A DNA stretch of 35,847 nucleotides from Pelagibacteraceae bacterium AG-439-F23 (GTDB lineage: Bacteria; Pseudomonadota; Alphaproteobacteria; Pelagibacterales; Pelagibacteraceae): NCBI GenBank assembly GCA_003212415.1, contig QCPT01000014.1:1-35847 (forward strand), written 5' to 3'. Numbering within the stretch: position 1 is the stretch's first letter; each line of letters starts with the position of its first letter. This document shows, piece after piece, positions 8,466-16,915 of the stretch. The position numbers and the translations under genes were made by a program. The notes beneath the pieces were generated by a model. It was not told the origin of the DNA and did not search any database. It worked only from the letters and a program-made list of their open reading frames with translations.

Positions 8466-9398
8466 TTAATTTAAAATTTTATCTTTGGCTTTTTTAAATT
8501 CCTCTTTCGTAATAACTCCCGATTTATAAAGTTCATTTAACTTTTCAAGATCTTCTATCATATCTTTTTTATCACTATCATTTTCTACATTTTCAATCTC
8601 ATTTTTAAGAATGTATTTTTCCAAATTTAACAAATGATGTTCCTTGGCTTTAGTTAATTTTTCTATAGTTCGATGTTGTTTCGCCGTATATGAAATCCAT
8701 TTATCCATTATTATTTTATGTTCTGGGAATCTGCCTATATTAGCTTTATGAAATTCAGAACTATCTTCTGTAAGATAATTTAGTTTTGGAGAATTAAACA
8801 TTTTTGGATTTGCTATATATTGGATTAAATAATAATTACCTCTAGTTAATCTTGAAAAATATGAATGCCAGCTACCTAACGCTATAGGAGGGATTATTAC
8901 AGATTTATCTTTTATCCATTTTATTAAGTGTGCATTCGATTGAATTGGATTTGCTGGTTTAAATATATCTTTATTTGTATCATGATGACGAACTACTAAA
9001 CAATTATGAGTGCTTCCTTTTGAAAAAACTTCTACCAAGTAATACTCTGGTCTTGTGTAACAACCATCGTATTTATCTTTAAAAACTAATTCTTGTATAA
9101 TATGATCTAAAGCAACCATCGCCTCTCCAGCTAAATCAGCTTTTTCGACAATTAATAATTCCATTAACTCATTATTTTCCAATCTAGCAATTGTATTTCC
9201 TTTGAAGCTGAAATAATAATGAAAAGCATATCTATCAACTACTTCCCATTTACCTTCGGAAAGTGGTAATACAAATTTTTTTGAAAACTTTATTTCATTT
9301 TCAAATGTATCTCCAATTTTATACATTTTGGCACTTACATTGGTAAAGTAAATTAAATTAATTAGATAAATGAAAAAGATTAAAATTATTTTACGCAT
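8466..9398 (-). CDS. Exported protein of unknown function with C-terminal SHOCT domain
   Basis: This 310-residue protein begins with a signal peptide or membrane anchor (about residues 1-23, hydrophobic, ending NVSAK). I do not recognise the central part (about 25-240). The last 30 residues, with the pattern LEKLNELYKSGVITKEEFKK, match the SHOCT motif, a short helical module often found at protein ends and thought to mediate oligomerisation. A charged helix (about 240-280) precedes it. It sits 3 bases after the stop of DMGDH paralog 1 and before the FkbM gene, so all three are probably co-transcribed. Function is unknown. Confidence 0.7.
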   Translation of the reverse strand: MRKIILIFFIYLINLIYFTNVSAKMYKIGDTFENEIKFSKKFVLPLSEGKWEVVDRYAFHYYFSFKGNTIARLENNELMELLIVEKADLAGEAMVALDHIIQELVFKDKYDGCYTRPEYYLVEVFSKGSTHNCLVVRHHDTNKDIFKPANPIQSNAHLIKWIKDKSVIIPPIALGSWHSYFSRLTRGNYYLIQYIANPKMFNSPKLNYLTEDSSEFHKANIGRFPEHKIIMDKWISYTAKQHRTIEKLTKAKEHHLLNLEKYILKNEIENVENDSDKKDMIEDLEKLNELYKSGVITKEEFKKAKDKILN

Positions 9399-9401
9399 AA
9401 T

Positions 9402-11843
9402 TTAATTTCTATAATTTTTTTGATTTAATGGTTTTTGCAAAATATCTACTTTATATTTTTTCTTTTCAACTTCTATAAAAACATTTTTATTTTTAAGATT
9501 TTCGTAAGAATGTCCAGAATTAACATATCCAAAAGATAGGTTTTTTTCATAACAAAAAGAATAGTTCCCAGAAGTCGTACGACCTATTATTTGGTCATCT
9601 AAATAAATAGGCTCATCATGCAAAAGTAATGGCTCTCCAGGTTTAGAATCTTTTAAAGTAAACATCATTAATTTCTTATCTAATTCTTTATCTTTAATTT
9701 TAATAAGGGCTTCTTTGCCTATAAAATCTATGTTTTTTTTATAACTAATTGCAAATTTTAGACCTGCTTGATATTGATTTTCTTCTGGAGAAATATCATG
9801 GCCCCAATGAATAAAACCACTTTCCATTCTCATAATATCCATTGCATGCATGCCACAATGACTTAATTGGTATTTTTTTCCTTTTTCAACAATTAGATTA
9901 TAAATTTCTTTAGCTTTATTTGTTTCTATATAAAGTTCAAATCCTAGTTCTCCAACATAAGATAATCTTTGCGTCCATATTTTTATTTCATTAATTGTGA
10001 TATATTTTGCTGTTCCAAATTTAAAATTTCCATTAGAAAAATCGTCATTACTTAAATCTTTCATCAAATCTATACTTTTGGGGCCAAATACACCAAGTAC
10101 ACAATAATCATCTGTAACATCCATTAATTTTAAATCTTTTGATAAATGTTTTTCAATATGAAATTTATCATGTTCTCTATTTGCAGCTGCAGTTATAATT
10201 CTAAAGTTATTTTCTCCAACATTAACAACTGTTAAATCTGTTTCTATACCACCATCTTTGTTTAGCATTTGAGTATAAGTACATTTTCCAACTTCTTTTT
10301 TAATATTTGCGGTACAGATTTTTTGAAGTTCATCATGAGCTTTTTCACCTTTTAATTCGTACTTAGAAAAAGGAGTTAATTCAAACAATCCAATATTTTC
10401 TCTTGCATTTTTTGTTTCAAATTCTGCAGAAGGATACCAATTTTGATAATTGTATGAATATTCATATTCTGCTTTTTCTCCATTTTTTGAAAACCACATT
10501 GGTCTTTCATAACCGCTTGAAACTCCAAAGCATGCTCCGGCCTTTTTTAATTCTTCATGATAAGGAACTAATTTTTGATTTCTTGAAGTTTTGTGTTGTT
10601 TAAATGGCCAATGCATTCCATATAAATCACCTAAAGTCTCTGTAATTCTTTCTTTAATAAAATTTACTTCCGAATGAAAATTTTGAAATCTTTTAATATC
10701 ATAAATAAATAAATCTTCATTTATATGACCATTCATCAACCATTCTGCGGTAACTTTTCCAACCCCTCCTCCGCTTCCAATTCCAATACTATTTAAACCA
10801 CAACAGGCAAACAAATTTTTAATTCCTGGTACTTCACCCAAAAGAGTATTTGTATCTGGTGTAAATGATTCTGGTCCCGCAAAAAATTTTCTAATGCCAG
10901 CTTTTTCTAAAAGAGGGACTCTTTTTAATGCTGCTTCTAAATATGGTTCAAAATGTTCAAAATTTTCAGGAAATTCTCCATATGAAAAATCTTCTGGAAC
11001 TCTATTAGTTTTATTAAATGCTGGAATTGATTTTCCTTCAAATATTCCAATTAACATTTTTCCTGCATCTTCTTTTAAATATAAACTGTCATCAAAATCT
11101 CTTAATACGGGTATGTTCTTTGGTAAATCATTTATTCCTTCAGTGATTACATAAAAGTGTTCCGCAGGATATAGGGGAATACTAAAACCTGAGTCTTCAC
11201 CTATTTGTCTAGACCACATTCCAGTTGCAAGCACAATATATTCGCATTCAATAGTTTGACTATTAACAACAACTCCCGCCACTCTTCCATTTTTTTTAAC
11301 TATTTTTTCAACTGGTGATTTTTCAAATATCTTAGCTCCTTCTTTTCTTGCTGCTTTTGCTAGTAAATTTGTTACTCCAATTGGGTCTGCTTGACCATCC
11401 CCAGGCATAAAAATTCCACCTAAAACATCTTTTTCATTAATTATTGGATATATTTTTTTTATTTGATCAATATTTAATACTTCAACATTTACATCATATA
11501 ATTGTGCTGTTGTTGCTTGTCTTTTAAGTTCTTGCCACCTTCCTTTTGTTGTTGCTATAGACAGAGCTCCATTTAATTTTAATCCGCTTGAAAAATCTAT
11601 TTCTTTTTCTAAATTTTTATAAAGTTCCAGCGAATATTTTCTAATCTTTGTTACTCCTGCAGAAGGTCCTAGTTGACTAACAAGTCCAGCAGCATGCCAA
11701 GTTGTACCTGATGTAAGCTGATCTCTTTCTAAAAGGATAACATCTTTCCATCCAAATTTTGCTAAATGATAAGCGCAAGAAGTTCCTGCAACTCCACCTC
11801 CAATAATAACTACTTTTGTACTTTTAGGTATTTCTTTGTTCAT
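9402..11843 (-). CDS. Dimethylglycine/sarcosine dehydrogenase-like flavoprotein, paralog 1
   Basis: This 813-residue enzyme has a DAO-type FAD oxidoreductase half (about 1-390) and an aminomethyltransferase (GcvT)-like half (about 430-810). The FAD motif GGGVAG is at 15-20, and H50 in TTWHAAG is the position where FAD is covalently bound in dimethylglycine dehydrogenases. Such enzymes remove an N-methyl group, pass the one-carbon unit to tetrahydrofolate at the second half, and give electrons to ETF. It is the most distant of the three paralogs here and lies 37 bases behind the iron-transport ATPase gene. Substrate could be dimethylglycine, sarcosine or another N-methyl amine. Confidence 0.87.
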   Translation of the reverse strand: MNKEIPKSTKVVIIGGGVAGTSCAYHLAKFGWKDVILLERDQLTSGTTWHAAGLVSQLGPSAGVTKIRKYSLELYKNLEKEIDFSSGLKLNGALSIATTKGRWQELKRQATTAQLYDVNVEVLNIDQIKKIYPIINEKDVLGGIFMPGDGQADPIGVTNLLAKAARKEGAKIFEKSPVEKIVKKNGRVAGVVVNSQTIECEYIVLATGMWSRQIGEDSGFSIPLYPAEHFYVITEGINDLPKNIPVLRDFDDSLYLKEDAGKMLIGIFEGKSIPAFNKTNRVPEDFSYGEFPENFEHFEPYLEAALKRVPLLEKAGIRKFFAGPESFTPDTNTLLGEVPGIKNLFACCGLNSIGIGSGGGVGKVTAEWLMNGHINEDLFIYDIKRFQNFHSEVNFIKERITETLGDLYGMHWPFKQHKTSRNQKLVPYHEELKKAGACFGVSSGYERPMWFSKNGEKAEYEYSYNYQNWYPSAEFETKNARENIGLFELTPFSKYELKGEKAHDELQKICTANIKKEVGKCTYTQMLNKDGGIETDLTVVNVGENNFRIITAAANREHDKFHIEKHLSKDLKLMDVTDDYCVLGVFGPKSIDLMKDLSNDDFSNGNFKFGTAKYITINEIKIWTQRLSYVGELGFELYIETNKAKEIYNLIVEKGKKYQLSHCGMHAMDIMRMESGFIHWGHDISPEENQYQAGLKFAISYKKNIDFIGKEALIKIKDKELDKKLMMFTLKDSKPGEPLLLHDEPIYLDDQIIGRTTSGNYSFCYEKNLSFGYVNSGHSYENLKNKNVFIEVEKKKYKVDILQKPLNQKNYRN

Positions 11844-11880
11844 TCAATTTAATATTATTATGAAAGAAAGAAGTTTACAC

Positions 11881-12942
11881 TTAAAAACATACTATATGAT
11901 CAATATTTATTGGACGTTTAATTCCAAATTTTTCATCTACTTCATGTTGGTGGATGTGATGGGAATGAACAAATACAGGAACTAAAAGATTGCTATTAGT
12001 TTTTAATGTATAAATAAAATTCGTACCTCTAAATTTTCTATCCACTACTTCTAATTTTAGATTACTTTGATCATCATGTTCTAAATCTTCTGGTTGTAAT
12101 AATAATTTTACATCAGTGCCTTTTTTATAATGTTTTATAAAATTACCTTTTATAGTTCCTAAGTCTTTATTTTCTAAACTATTTTCTCCAGTAACTTTTG
12201 CAGGTATTAAAATTCCTCTATTTAGAAAATTTACAACTTCAATTGAATTGGGGAAATGATAAACATTATATGGATCATCAAATTGTTTAAGTTGTTTATT
12301 TAAAATAATTCCACACTTGTTACCTAAATAAAATGCTTCATATGAATCATGTGTAACAATTATGGTTGTTATTTTTAAATCTTTTAATAGTTTTTTTAAT
12401 TGAACTTGTATTTCTTCTTTAAAACTTTGATCAACATTAGACAAAGGCTCATCTAAAAGCAAAAGATCTGGTTGAGAAACTAGTGATCTTGCAAGAGAAA
12501 CTCTTTGGGCTTCTCCTGCGCTAACTTGATGTGGATAGTGATCTAAAATTTTACCAATATTAAGTAATTTTATTATTTTTTTTATATTTATTTTCTTTTT
12601 TTTATTAGAATTTTTTCTTTCCCTTCCAAGGTAAATATTTTCTTCAATTGTATAATGTGGGAATAAACTATTTTCTTGAAATGACAGTGATATATTTCGA
12701 TCTTCAGGCTCAATGTAAGCTTTGTTTGAAGATAATGTTTTTCCTTTAAGTTTTATCGTACCAGATTCAATTTTTTCTAAACCAGCTATTGATCTTAGAA
12801 TTGTTGTTTTTCCAATACCAGAAGGGCCTAAAAGACAAATAACATCACCCTCTTTTTCAATTGAAAAAGATACATTATTTACCTTATTTTGACCTCCAAC
12901 TTTAAATGTAACATTTGTAATTTCAAAAAAATTTTTATTCAC
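11881..12942 (-). CDS. fbpC: Ferric iron ABC transporter, ATP-binding protein
   Basis: This 353-residue ATPase of the iron(III)/polyamine-type importers has Walker A GPSGIGKT (39-46), Q-loop Q89, Walker B LLLLDEP (160-166) and switch histidine H198. The signature loop reads VSAGEAQ (140-146) where LSGGxxQ is usual, a conservative but uncommon variant. The C-terminal part (about 240-353) is a TOBE-like regulatory domain. The start overlaps the end of the permease gene by 8 bases, so the two are translationally coupled. The iron assignment rests on the binding protein and Fur-type sites at the head of the operon. Confidence 0.85.
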   Translation of the reverse strand: MNKNFFEITNVTFKVGGQNKVNNVSFSIEKEGDVICLLGPSGIGKTTILRSIAGLEKIESGTIKLKGKTLSSNKAYIEPEDRNISLSFQENSLFPHYTIEENIYLGRERKNSNKKKKINIKKIIKLLNIGKILDHYPHQVSAGEAQRVSLARSLVSQPDLLLLDEPLSNVDQSFKEEIQVQLKKLLKDLKITTIIVTHDSYEAFYLGNKCGIILNKQLKQFDDPYNVYHFPNSIEVVNFLNRGILIPAKVTGENSLENKDLGTIKGNFIKHYKKGTDVKLLLQPEDLEHDDQSNLKLEVVDRKFRGTNFIYTLKTNSNLLVPVFVHSHHIHQHEVDEKFGIKRPINIDHIVCF

Positions 12943-14560
12943 TGTTATCTCTTAAAATATATTTAGATGTAAGTAAAATGAAGAAACTTGCAATAATTAT
13001 CAAACATAATGAGGGCACTGCAGCAGCTTCTAATAAATCCTCCGATGCAGAAATATAAGCTGTAGTTGCAAAAGTCTCAAAATTAAATGGCCTCAAAATA
13101 AGCGTAATTGGCAATTCCCTGATTATTTCTAATGAAATTAATATAATAACAAACAAAAGTGAATTTCTTAAGTAAGGAATGTGAATATTTAAAAAAGTTT
13201 TTGTTTTAGAATATCCAAGAAGGTAAGCGCTCTCATCAACTGCAATGTTCATTTTTTCGTATCCTGATTTTATTCCATTAAAAGCTAATGAATAAAATCT
13301 TACAAAATAAACTATAACCAAACCTAAAACCGAACCAATAAATATTTTTTTTATTGATAAAAATCCTAATGCTTTAAATATGTTTTCATCAAACCATGCT
13401 ACAAAAGTTATAAATGCTATAGCAAGAATTACTCCCGGTATTGCATAACCAGAAATTGATAAAGTGGATAATAAATTTAAAATTTTTTTATTCGAAACTC
13501 TATTTCCATAATTTGATATTAAAGAAAAAAATATTAAAACTAAACTTGATAAAGAAACTAGATATAAAGTATTTATCAAGAGATCGATTATTTGTAAGTC
13601 AGTCAAATTTTCAGGAAATTTAATTGTCCAGTATAACATTTGGCTTAATGGAAATAAAAAACTCAAAAAAAATATAATAAAACAAAATATAAAAGCAAAA
13701 AAAGATTTTCCTCCATAAAGTTTAATTTTTTCTTTTTTCTTAAATCCACCTTTTATTTCCAAATGATACTTAGCTTTTTTTCTAGATAAATTTTCAGTTA
13801 GAAACAATATAAAGATAAACAACAAAAGAAAAAAAGATATTCGATTGGCGAATGCCAAGTCATCAAAAGCTATCCAGGCATTATAAATACCTGTTGTTAA
13901 AGTATTTACAGAAAAAAAATCTACCGCACCAAATTCAGCTAATGTTTCCATTGCTACTAATGATAAACCAGCAACAATAGCAGGACGAGCCGCAGGTAAT
14001 ATTATTGCGTAAAAAGATTTAAATTTTGAAAAACCAAGATTTTTACCTAGCTCTATTAAATTTTGTGATTGATATAAAAATGATGATCTGGCAAGTATAT
14101 ATACATAAGCATACAGAGAGAAAGAGATTGATAATATCAACCCAAACATACCGTCTAATTTTGGAATATGTGTGTTGTAATTTCCATCCCCAAATAAATA
14201 TTTTAAGATTGTAAATGCTGTCCCATAATTTTCAAAAAAAGCGAACAAAGAATAAGCATAAATATAAGGAGGTACTGCAAAAGATAGTATTAGAGCCCAT
14301 TTAAAAAAATTAGCCCCAGGAAACTGATAAAAAGAGACTATATATGCCGATCCTACTCCTAAAAAAAATGTTAAAAATAAAACTCCAATTAAAAGAGTTA
14401 AAGAATTAAATATATATTCAAGAAAAAAAGTTTGTTTAAGAATTTCAAAATAATTTGATGTATCTTCAAAAAAACTTGTAAAAACTGTTATTATTGGAAT
14501 AGCTACAATAAAAGAAATAAGAAATGAACTTAAATACCAAATATTTAATCTTTTAAGCAT
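12935..14560 (-). CDS. fbpB: Ferric iron ABC transporter, fused permease
   Basis: This 541-residue inner-membrane protein has about twelve hydrophobic segments arranged as two copies of the binding-protein-dependent permease domain, the FbpB/SfuB layout. Each half carries an EAA-type coupling loop: one near ETLAEFGAVDFF in the first half, the other near the corresponding stretch REL...PFNFETFATTAYI in the second. It imports Fe3+ delivered by the periplasmic binding protein. The ATG has only a weak Shine-Dalgarno sequence. The 133 bases between the small upstream ORF and this start contain an inverted repeat. Confidence 0.87.
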   Translation of the reverse strand: MLKRLNIWYLSSFLISFIVAIPIITVFTSFFEDTSNYFEILKQTFFLEYIFNSLTLLIGVLFLTFFLGVGSAYIVSFYQFPGANFFKWALILSFAVPPYIYAYSLFAFFENYGTAFTILKYLFGDGNYNTHIPKLDGMFGLILSISFSLYAYVYILARSSFLYQSQNLIELGKNLGFSKFKSFYAIILPAARPAIVAGLSLVAMETLAEFGAVDFFSVNTLTTGIYNAWIAFDDLAFANRISFFLLLFIFILFLTENLSRKKAKYHLEIKGGFKKKEKIKLYGGKSFFAFIFCFIIFFLSFLFPLSQMLYWTIKFPENLTDLQIIDLLINTLYLVSLSSLVLIFFSLISNYGNRVSNKKILNLLSTLSISGYAIPGVILAIAFITFVAWFDENIFKALGFLSIKKIFIGSVLGLVIVYFVRFYSLAFNGIKSGYEKMNIAVDESAYLLGYSKTKTFLNIHIPYLRNSLLFVIILISLEIIRELPITLILRPFNFETFATTAYISASEDLLEAAAVPSLCLIIIASFFILLTSKYILRDNSE

Positions 14561-14619
14561 TATTTTACCAGTAATTGAAAGTATTCCGCTTTTTTTAAAA
14601 TATATTATTCTACAATATT

Positions 14620-14684
14620 TATTTGGTGTCCATGATTAAATGAGACTGTGTGTAAAGGAGATTCATCACCACAGACACCAAATA
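14620..14684 (-). repeat. Inverted repeat / possible structured RNA between the 49-codon ORF and fbpB
   Basis: An 11-base perfect inverted repeat (14620-14630 with 14674-14684, core ATTTGGTGTC/GACACCAAAT) encloses a second 5-base repeat (CTGTG at 14646-14650 with CACAG at 14670-14674, overlapping the outer arm by one base). The transcript of the minus strand could fold into a long stem. No run of T follows in the direction of transcription, so it is not a standard terminator. A plausible role is protecting the upstream binding-protein mRNA or lowering permease expression. I did not recognise a riboswitch class. Confidence 0.5.
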
Positions 14685-14693
14685 TCAAGAAAA

Positions 14694-14843
14694 CTAAAAA
14701 TTAAAAACTTTAAGGATATGCGGAAAATCCTTGTCTTCAATTTCTGAAAATTTTCTTTTATTTATTCTTTTATCGATTTTTTCACACTCCTCGGCACATT
14801 GCGGACATGACTTGGAAGATTTATTATAATCAATATCAGACAT
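14694..14843 (-). CDS. Small 49-residue cysteine-motif protein inside the iron operon
   Basis: A short frame starts at an ATG 24 bases after the fbpA stop and ends in TAG. The product begins MSDIDYNKSSKSCPQCAEEC and is otherwise highly charged with no membrane segment. C13, C16 and C20 form CPQCAEEC, which could bind a metal (iron or zinc) or an iron-sulfur cluster. It lies in the same direction as fbpA and fbpB. Without it there would be a 307-base gap, rare in this compact region. No clear Shine-Dalgarno sequence is visible. It could be a chance ORF, but the cysteine spacing and its position argue for a real small protein. Confidence 0.5.
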   Translation of the reverse strand: MSDIDYNKSSKSCPQCAEECEKIDKRINKRKFSEIEDKDFPHILKVFNF

Positions 14844-14867
14844 AAATTTTTTTTTAACTTCTAACAC

Positions 14868-15896
14868 TTATTTCCAGCCAGCAGCGGTCATTACTTCTAA
14901 TGCAGCAGCTTGATTTTTTCCATAGCTAGAAACTTTTGTTGCTAGATCTTGTTTAAAATCTAATCCCAAATTGTTTACTACCAATGGACTTGGTGAAACA
15001 CCAGCAATCATTGGAAACTCAAAAGTGTTATTAGTAAAGTGCTCTTGAGACTCAGCTGATAATAAAAAGTCAACAAGTGCTATTGCATTTGCTTTATTTG
15101 GAGCACCTTTAACTAGAGCTGCACAACTAATATTCATGTGAGTTCCTCTTCCGTCTTGATTTGGAAAAAATGCTTTAACTTTTTTTGCAGCTTCTTGTTG
15201 TTCTGCACCTTTATTACCAGATAACATAAGAGCTAAATAATATGTGTTAGCTACAGCAATATCAGCTTCTCCAGCGGCTACTGCCATAATTTGAGCTCTA
15301 TCGTTTCCTGTAGATTCTCTAGCCATGTTTGCAACAACTCCCTTTGCCCATTCTGCGGTAGCTTTTTTTCCATTATTCTCAATCAATGAAGCTACAAGAG
15401 ATTTATTGTAAATGTTGCTTGATTTTCTAATTACTAATCTACCTTTCCATTTTGGATCAGCTAGACCTTCATAGGTCATTCCAGATAATTCAGCACCAGT
15501 AACTCTTTCTGGTGAGTAGTAAATTATTCTTGCTCTTTTCGCTACTCCAACCCAGTGTGATGTTCTAAAGTTTTTTGGAACAGATGATTTAATTGTCGCT
15601 GAAGTTAATCCACTTTGCGTCATACCTTTTGCTTGAAAAGCACCACATCTTCCAGCATCAGCTGTGATATAAAGGTCTGCAGAAGAATCGGCGCCTTCTT
15701 CTATCATTCTTTTTTCTAATGCTCCTGATTTACCGTTAATTAAATTTACCTTAATTCCTGTTGCTGCTGTAAACTTTCCATAAAGTTCAGCATCAGCTTT
15801 ATAATGTCTTGCATTGAAGATGTTTACCTCGTTTGCGATTGCAAAAGTGGATACTAACAATAAAGAAATCAAAGCTAAAATTGATATTTTTTTCAT
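14868..15896 (-). CDS. fbpA: Periplasmic ferric-iron-binding protein
   Basis: This 342-residue protein has a signal peptide (about 1-21, ending FAIA) followed by NIFNARHYKAD, the N-terminal FbpA/FutA segment whose H and Y take part in iron binding. The tyrosine pair in ANTYYLAL (about 222-223) is the conserved Fe3+ ligand pair. The RDE-like middle and the C-terminal SPLVVNN stretch also fit FbpA/FutA1. It delivers Fe3+ to the permease. AAGGA lies 6 bases before the ATG. It heads the iron operon, and the promoter just upstream carries two Fur-type palindromes, so repression by iron is expected. Confidence 0.92.
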   Translation of the reverse strand: MKKISILALISLLLVSTFAIANEVNIFNARHYKADAELYGKFTAATGIKVNLINGKSGALEKRMIEEGADSSADLYITADAGRCGAFQAKGMTQSGLTSATIKSSVPKNFRTSHWVGVAKRARIIYYSPERVTGAELSGMTYEGLADPKWKGRLVIRKSSNIYNKSLVASLIENNGKKATAEWAKGVVANMARESTGNDRAQIMAVAAGEADIAVANTYYLALMLSGNKGAEQQEAAKKVKAFFPNQDGRGTHMNISCAALVKGAPNKANAIALVDFLLSAESQEHFTNNTFEFPMIAGVSPSPLVVNNLGLDFKQDLATKVSSYGKNQAAALEVMTAAGWK

Positions 15897-15931
15897 TTAT
15901 TTTCCTTTTTATAATTAATTTAATTTTATGC

Positions 15932-15960
15932 CATATAGTGCAATTGATAATTATTATCAA
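15932..15960 (-). promoter_or_regulatory. Sigma-70-type promoter of the iron operon
   Basis: On the minus strand TTGATA (15955-15960) and TATATG (15932-15937) are separated by exactly 17 bases, about 36 bases upstream of the fbpA ATG. The -35 box overlaps the first Fur-type palindrome. Confidence 0.65.
15946..15958. promoter_or_regulatory. Fur-type box 1, overlapping the -35 element of fbpA
   Basis: GATAATTATTATC is a perfect 6-1-6 palindrome that matches the Fur consensus hexamer GATAAT in both arms. It covers half of the -35 element and part of the spacer, so a bound repressor would block RNA polymerase. Confidence 0.75.
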
Positions 15961-15961
15961 T

Positions 15962-15974
15962 GATAATGATTATC
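15962..15974. promoter_or_regulatory. Fur-type box 2, upstream of the fbpA -35 element
   Basis: GATAATGATTATC is a second perfect 6-1-6 palindrome, centred 16 bases from box 1. The two together resemble the extended arrays of GATAAT hexamers bound by Fur dimers at strongly iron-regulated promoters. Confidence 0.75.
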
Positions 15975-16024
15975 AGTATCAATATGTCGCAATCTCAGGT
16001 TTTACTATTAAAATATGGTTTATA

Positions 16025-16915
16025 TTAAAATTTCCACTCAGAAATTTTACTAAATAAGAAATTTCTAAAAGCTTGAACTCTAGCTACATTTTTGAGTGAT
16101 TGAGGGTAAACAAAGTGAGCCTCAGTGATAGGCCCTTCTACTTTGGGTAATACTTTAATTAGATTAGTAGATTGAAACACTAGATAGTCTGGCAAAGCTG
16201 CTAGACCTACTCCGCTTTCAACGGCTAAAAGTAGACCCATAACACTATTTACTTTCATAGCAGACTTTCTTTTACCGTTGTCTTTCATGCCTATTTTTAA
16301 AGCCCAATCTGGATTATATACCGGTGAAGGTGCTCCTTTTCCAAAAGATATAAATTTGTGTTTATTTAAATCATTTATTGTCTTCGGCATTCCATGTTTT
16401 TCTAAATATTTATTTGATCCATATATATGATAGTTAATATCTATTAATTTTCTTTGAATATAATTTAATTTTTTGGGTCTTCTCATGAAGATGCCTATAT
16501 CGGCTTGTCTTGTGCTTAAATCTAACTCTTTATCATCAAATATCAATTCTACCTCTATTTCGGGGTTTAATTGCATAAATTCTTGTATTCTTGGGGTAAG
16601 CCAGTGTGTTCCAAAACTTCTAACTGTTGTAATAGTTATTTTTCCTGAAGGTTTGTTTTTTTGGTCTCCTAGAGATGTTTCTACCTCTTTAAGCTTACTT
16701 ATAACTTCATGAGCCGTTTTATAAACATACTCACCATTTTCAGTTAAAGTTAGTCCTCTTGCATGTCTTTCAAACAATTTGACTTTGAGGTCATCTTCTA
16801 GTGATTGGATTTGTCTACTGATAGCTGACTGACTTAAATTTAATGTAACAGTAGCACTTGTAAAACTTCCGGCTTCAGCAACAGCATGAAAAATTTTTAA
16901 TTTATCCCAATCCAT
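16025..16915 (-). CDS. LysR-family transcriptional regulator
   Basis: This 296-residue regulator has an N-terminal winged helix-turn-helix (about residues 1-60; core FHAVAEAGSFTSATVTLNLS and then QSAISRQIQSLE). A periplasmic-binding-fold effector domain (about 90-296) follows. Its start codon overlaps the stop of the AcuI/YhdH gene as TAATG, so it is co-transcribed with and could sense a ligand linked to that reductase, or it could act elsewhere. LysR genes more often diverge from their target, and this one does not. The ligand is unknown. Confidence 0.88.
   Translation of the reverse strand: MDWDKLKIFHAVAEAGSFTSATVTLNLSQSAISRQIQSLEDDLKVKLFERHARGLTLTENGEYVYKTAHEVISKLKEVETSLGDQKNKPSGKITITTVRSFGTHWLTPRIQEFMQLNPEIEVELIFDDKELDLSTRQADIGIFMRRPKKLNYIQRKLIDINYHIYGSNKYLEKHGMPKTINDLNKHKFISFGKGAPSPVYNPDWALKIGMKDNGKRKSAMKVNSVMGLLLAVESGVGLAALPDYLVFQSTNLIKVLPKVEGPITEAHFVYPQSLKNVARVQAFRNFLFSKISEWKF

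Noticed and set aside
14620..14684. Known riboswitch (SAM-II, SAM-V, glycine or TPP type) in the fbp operon
   Set aside because: I compared the stretch with the conserved cores I remember and found no match, and iron transport is not a usual target of these classes.
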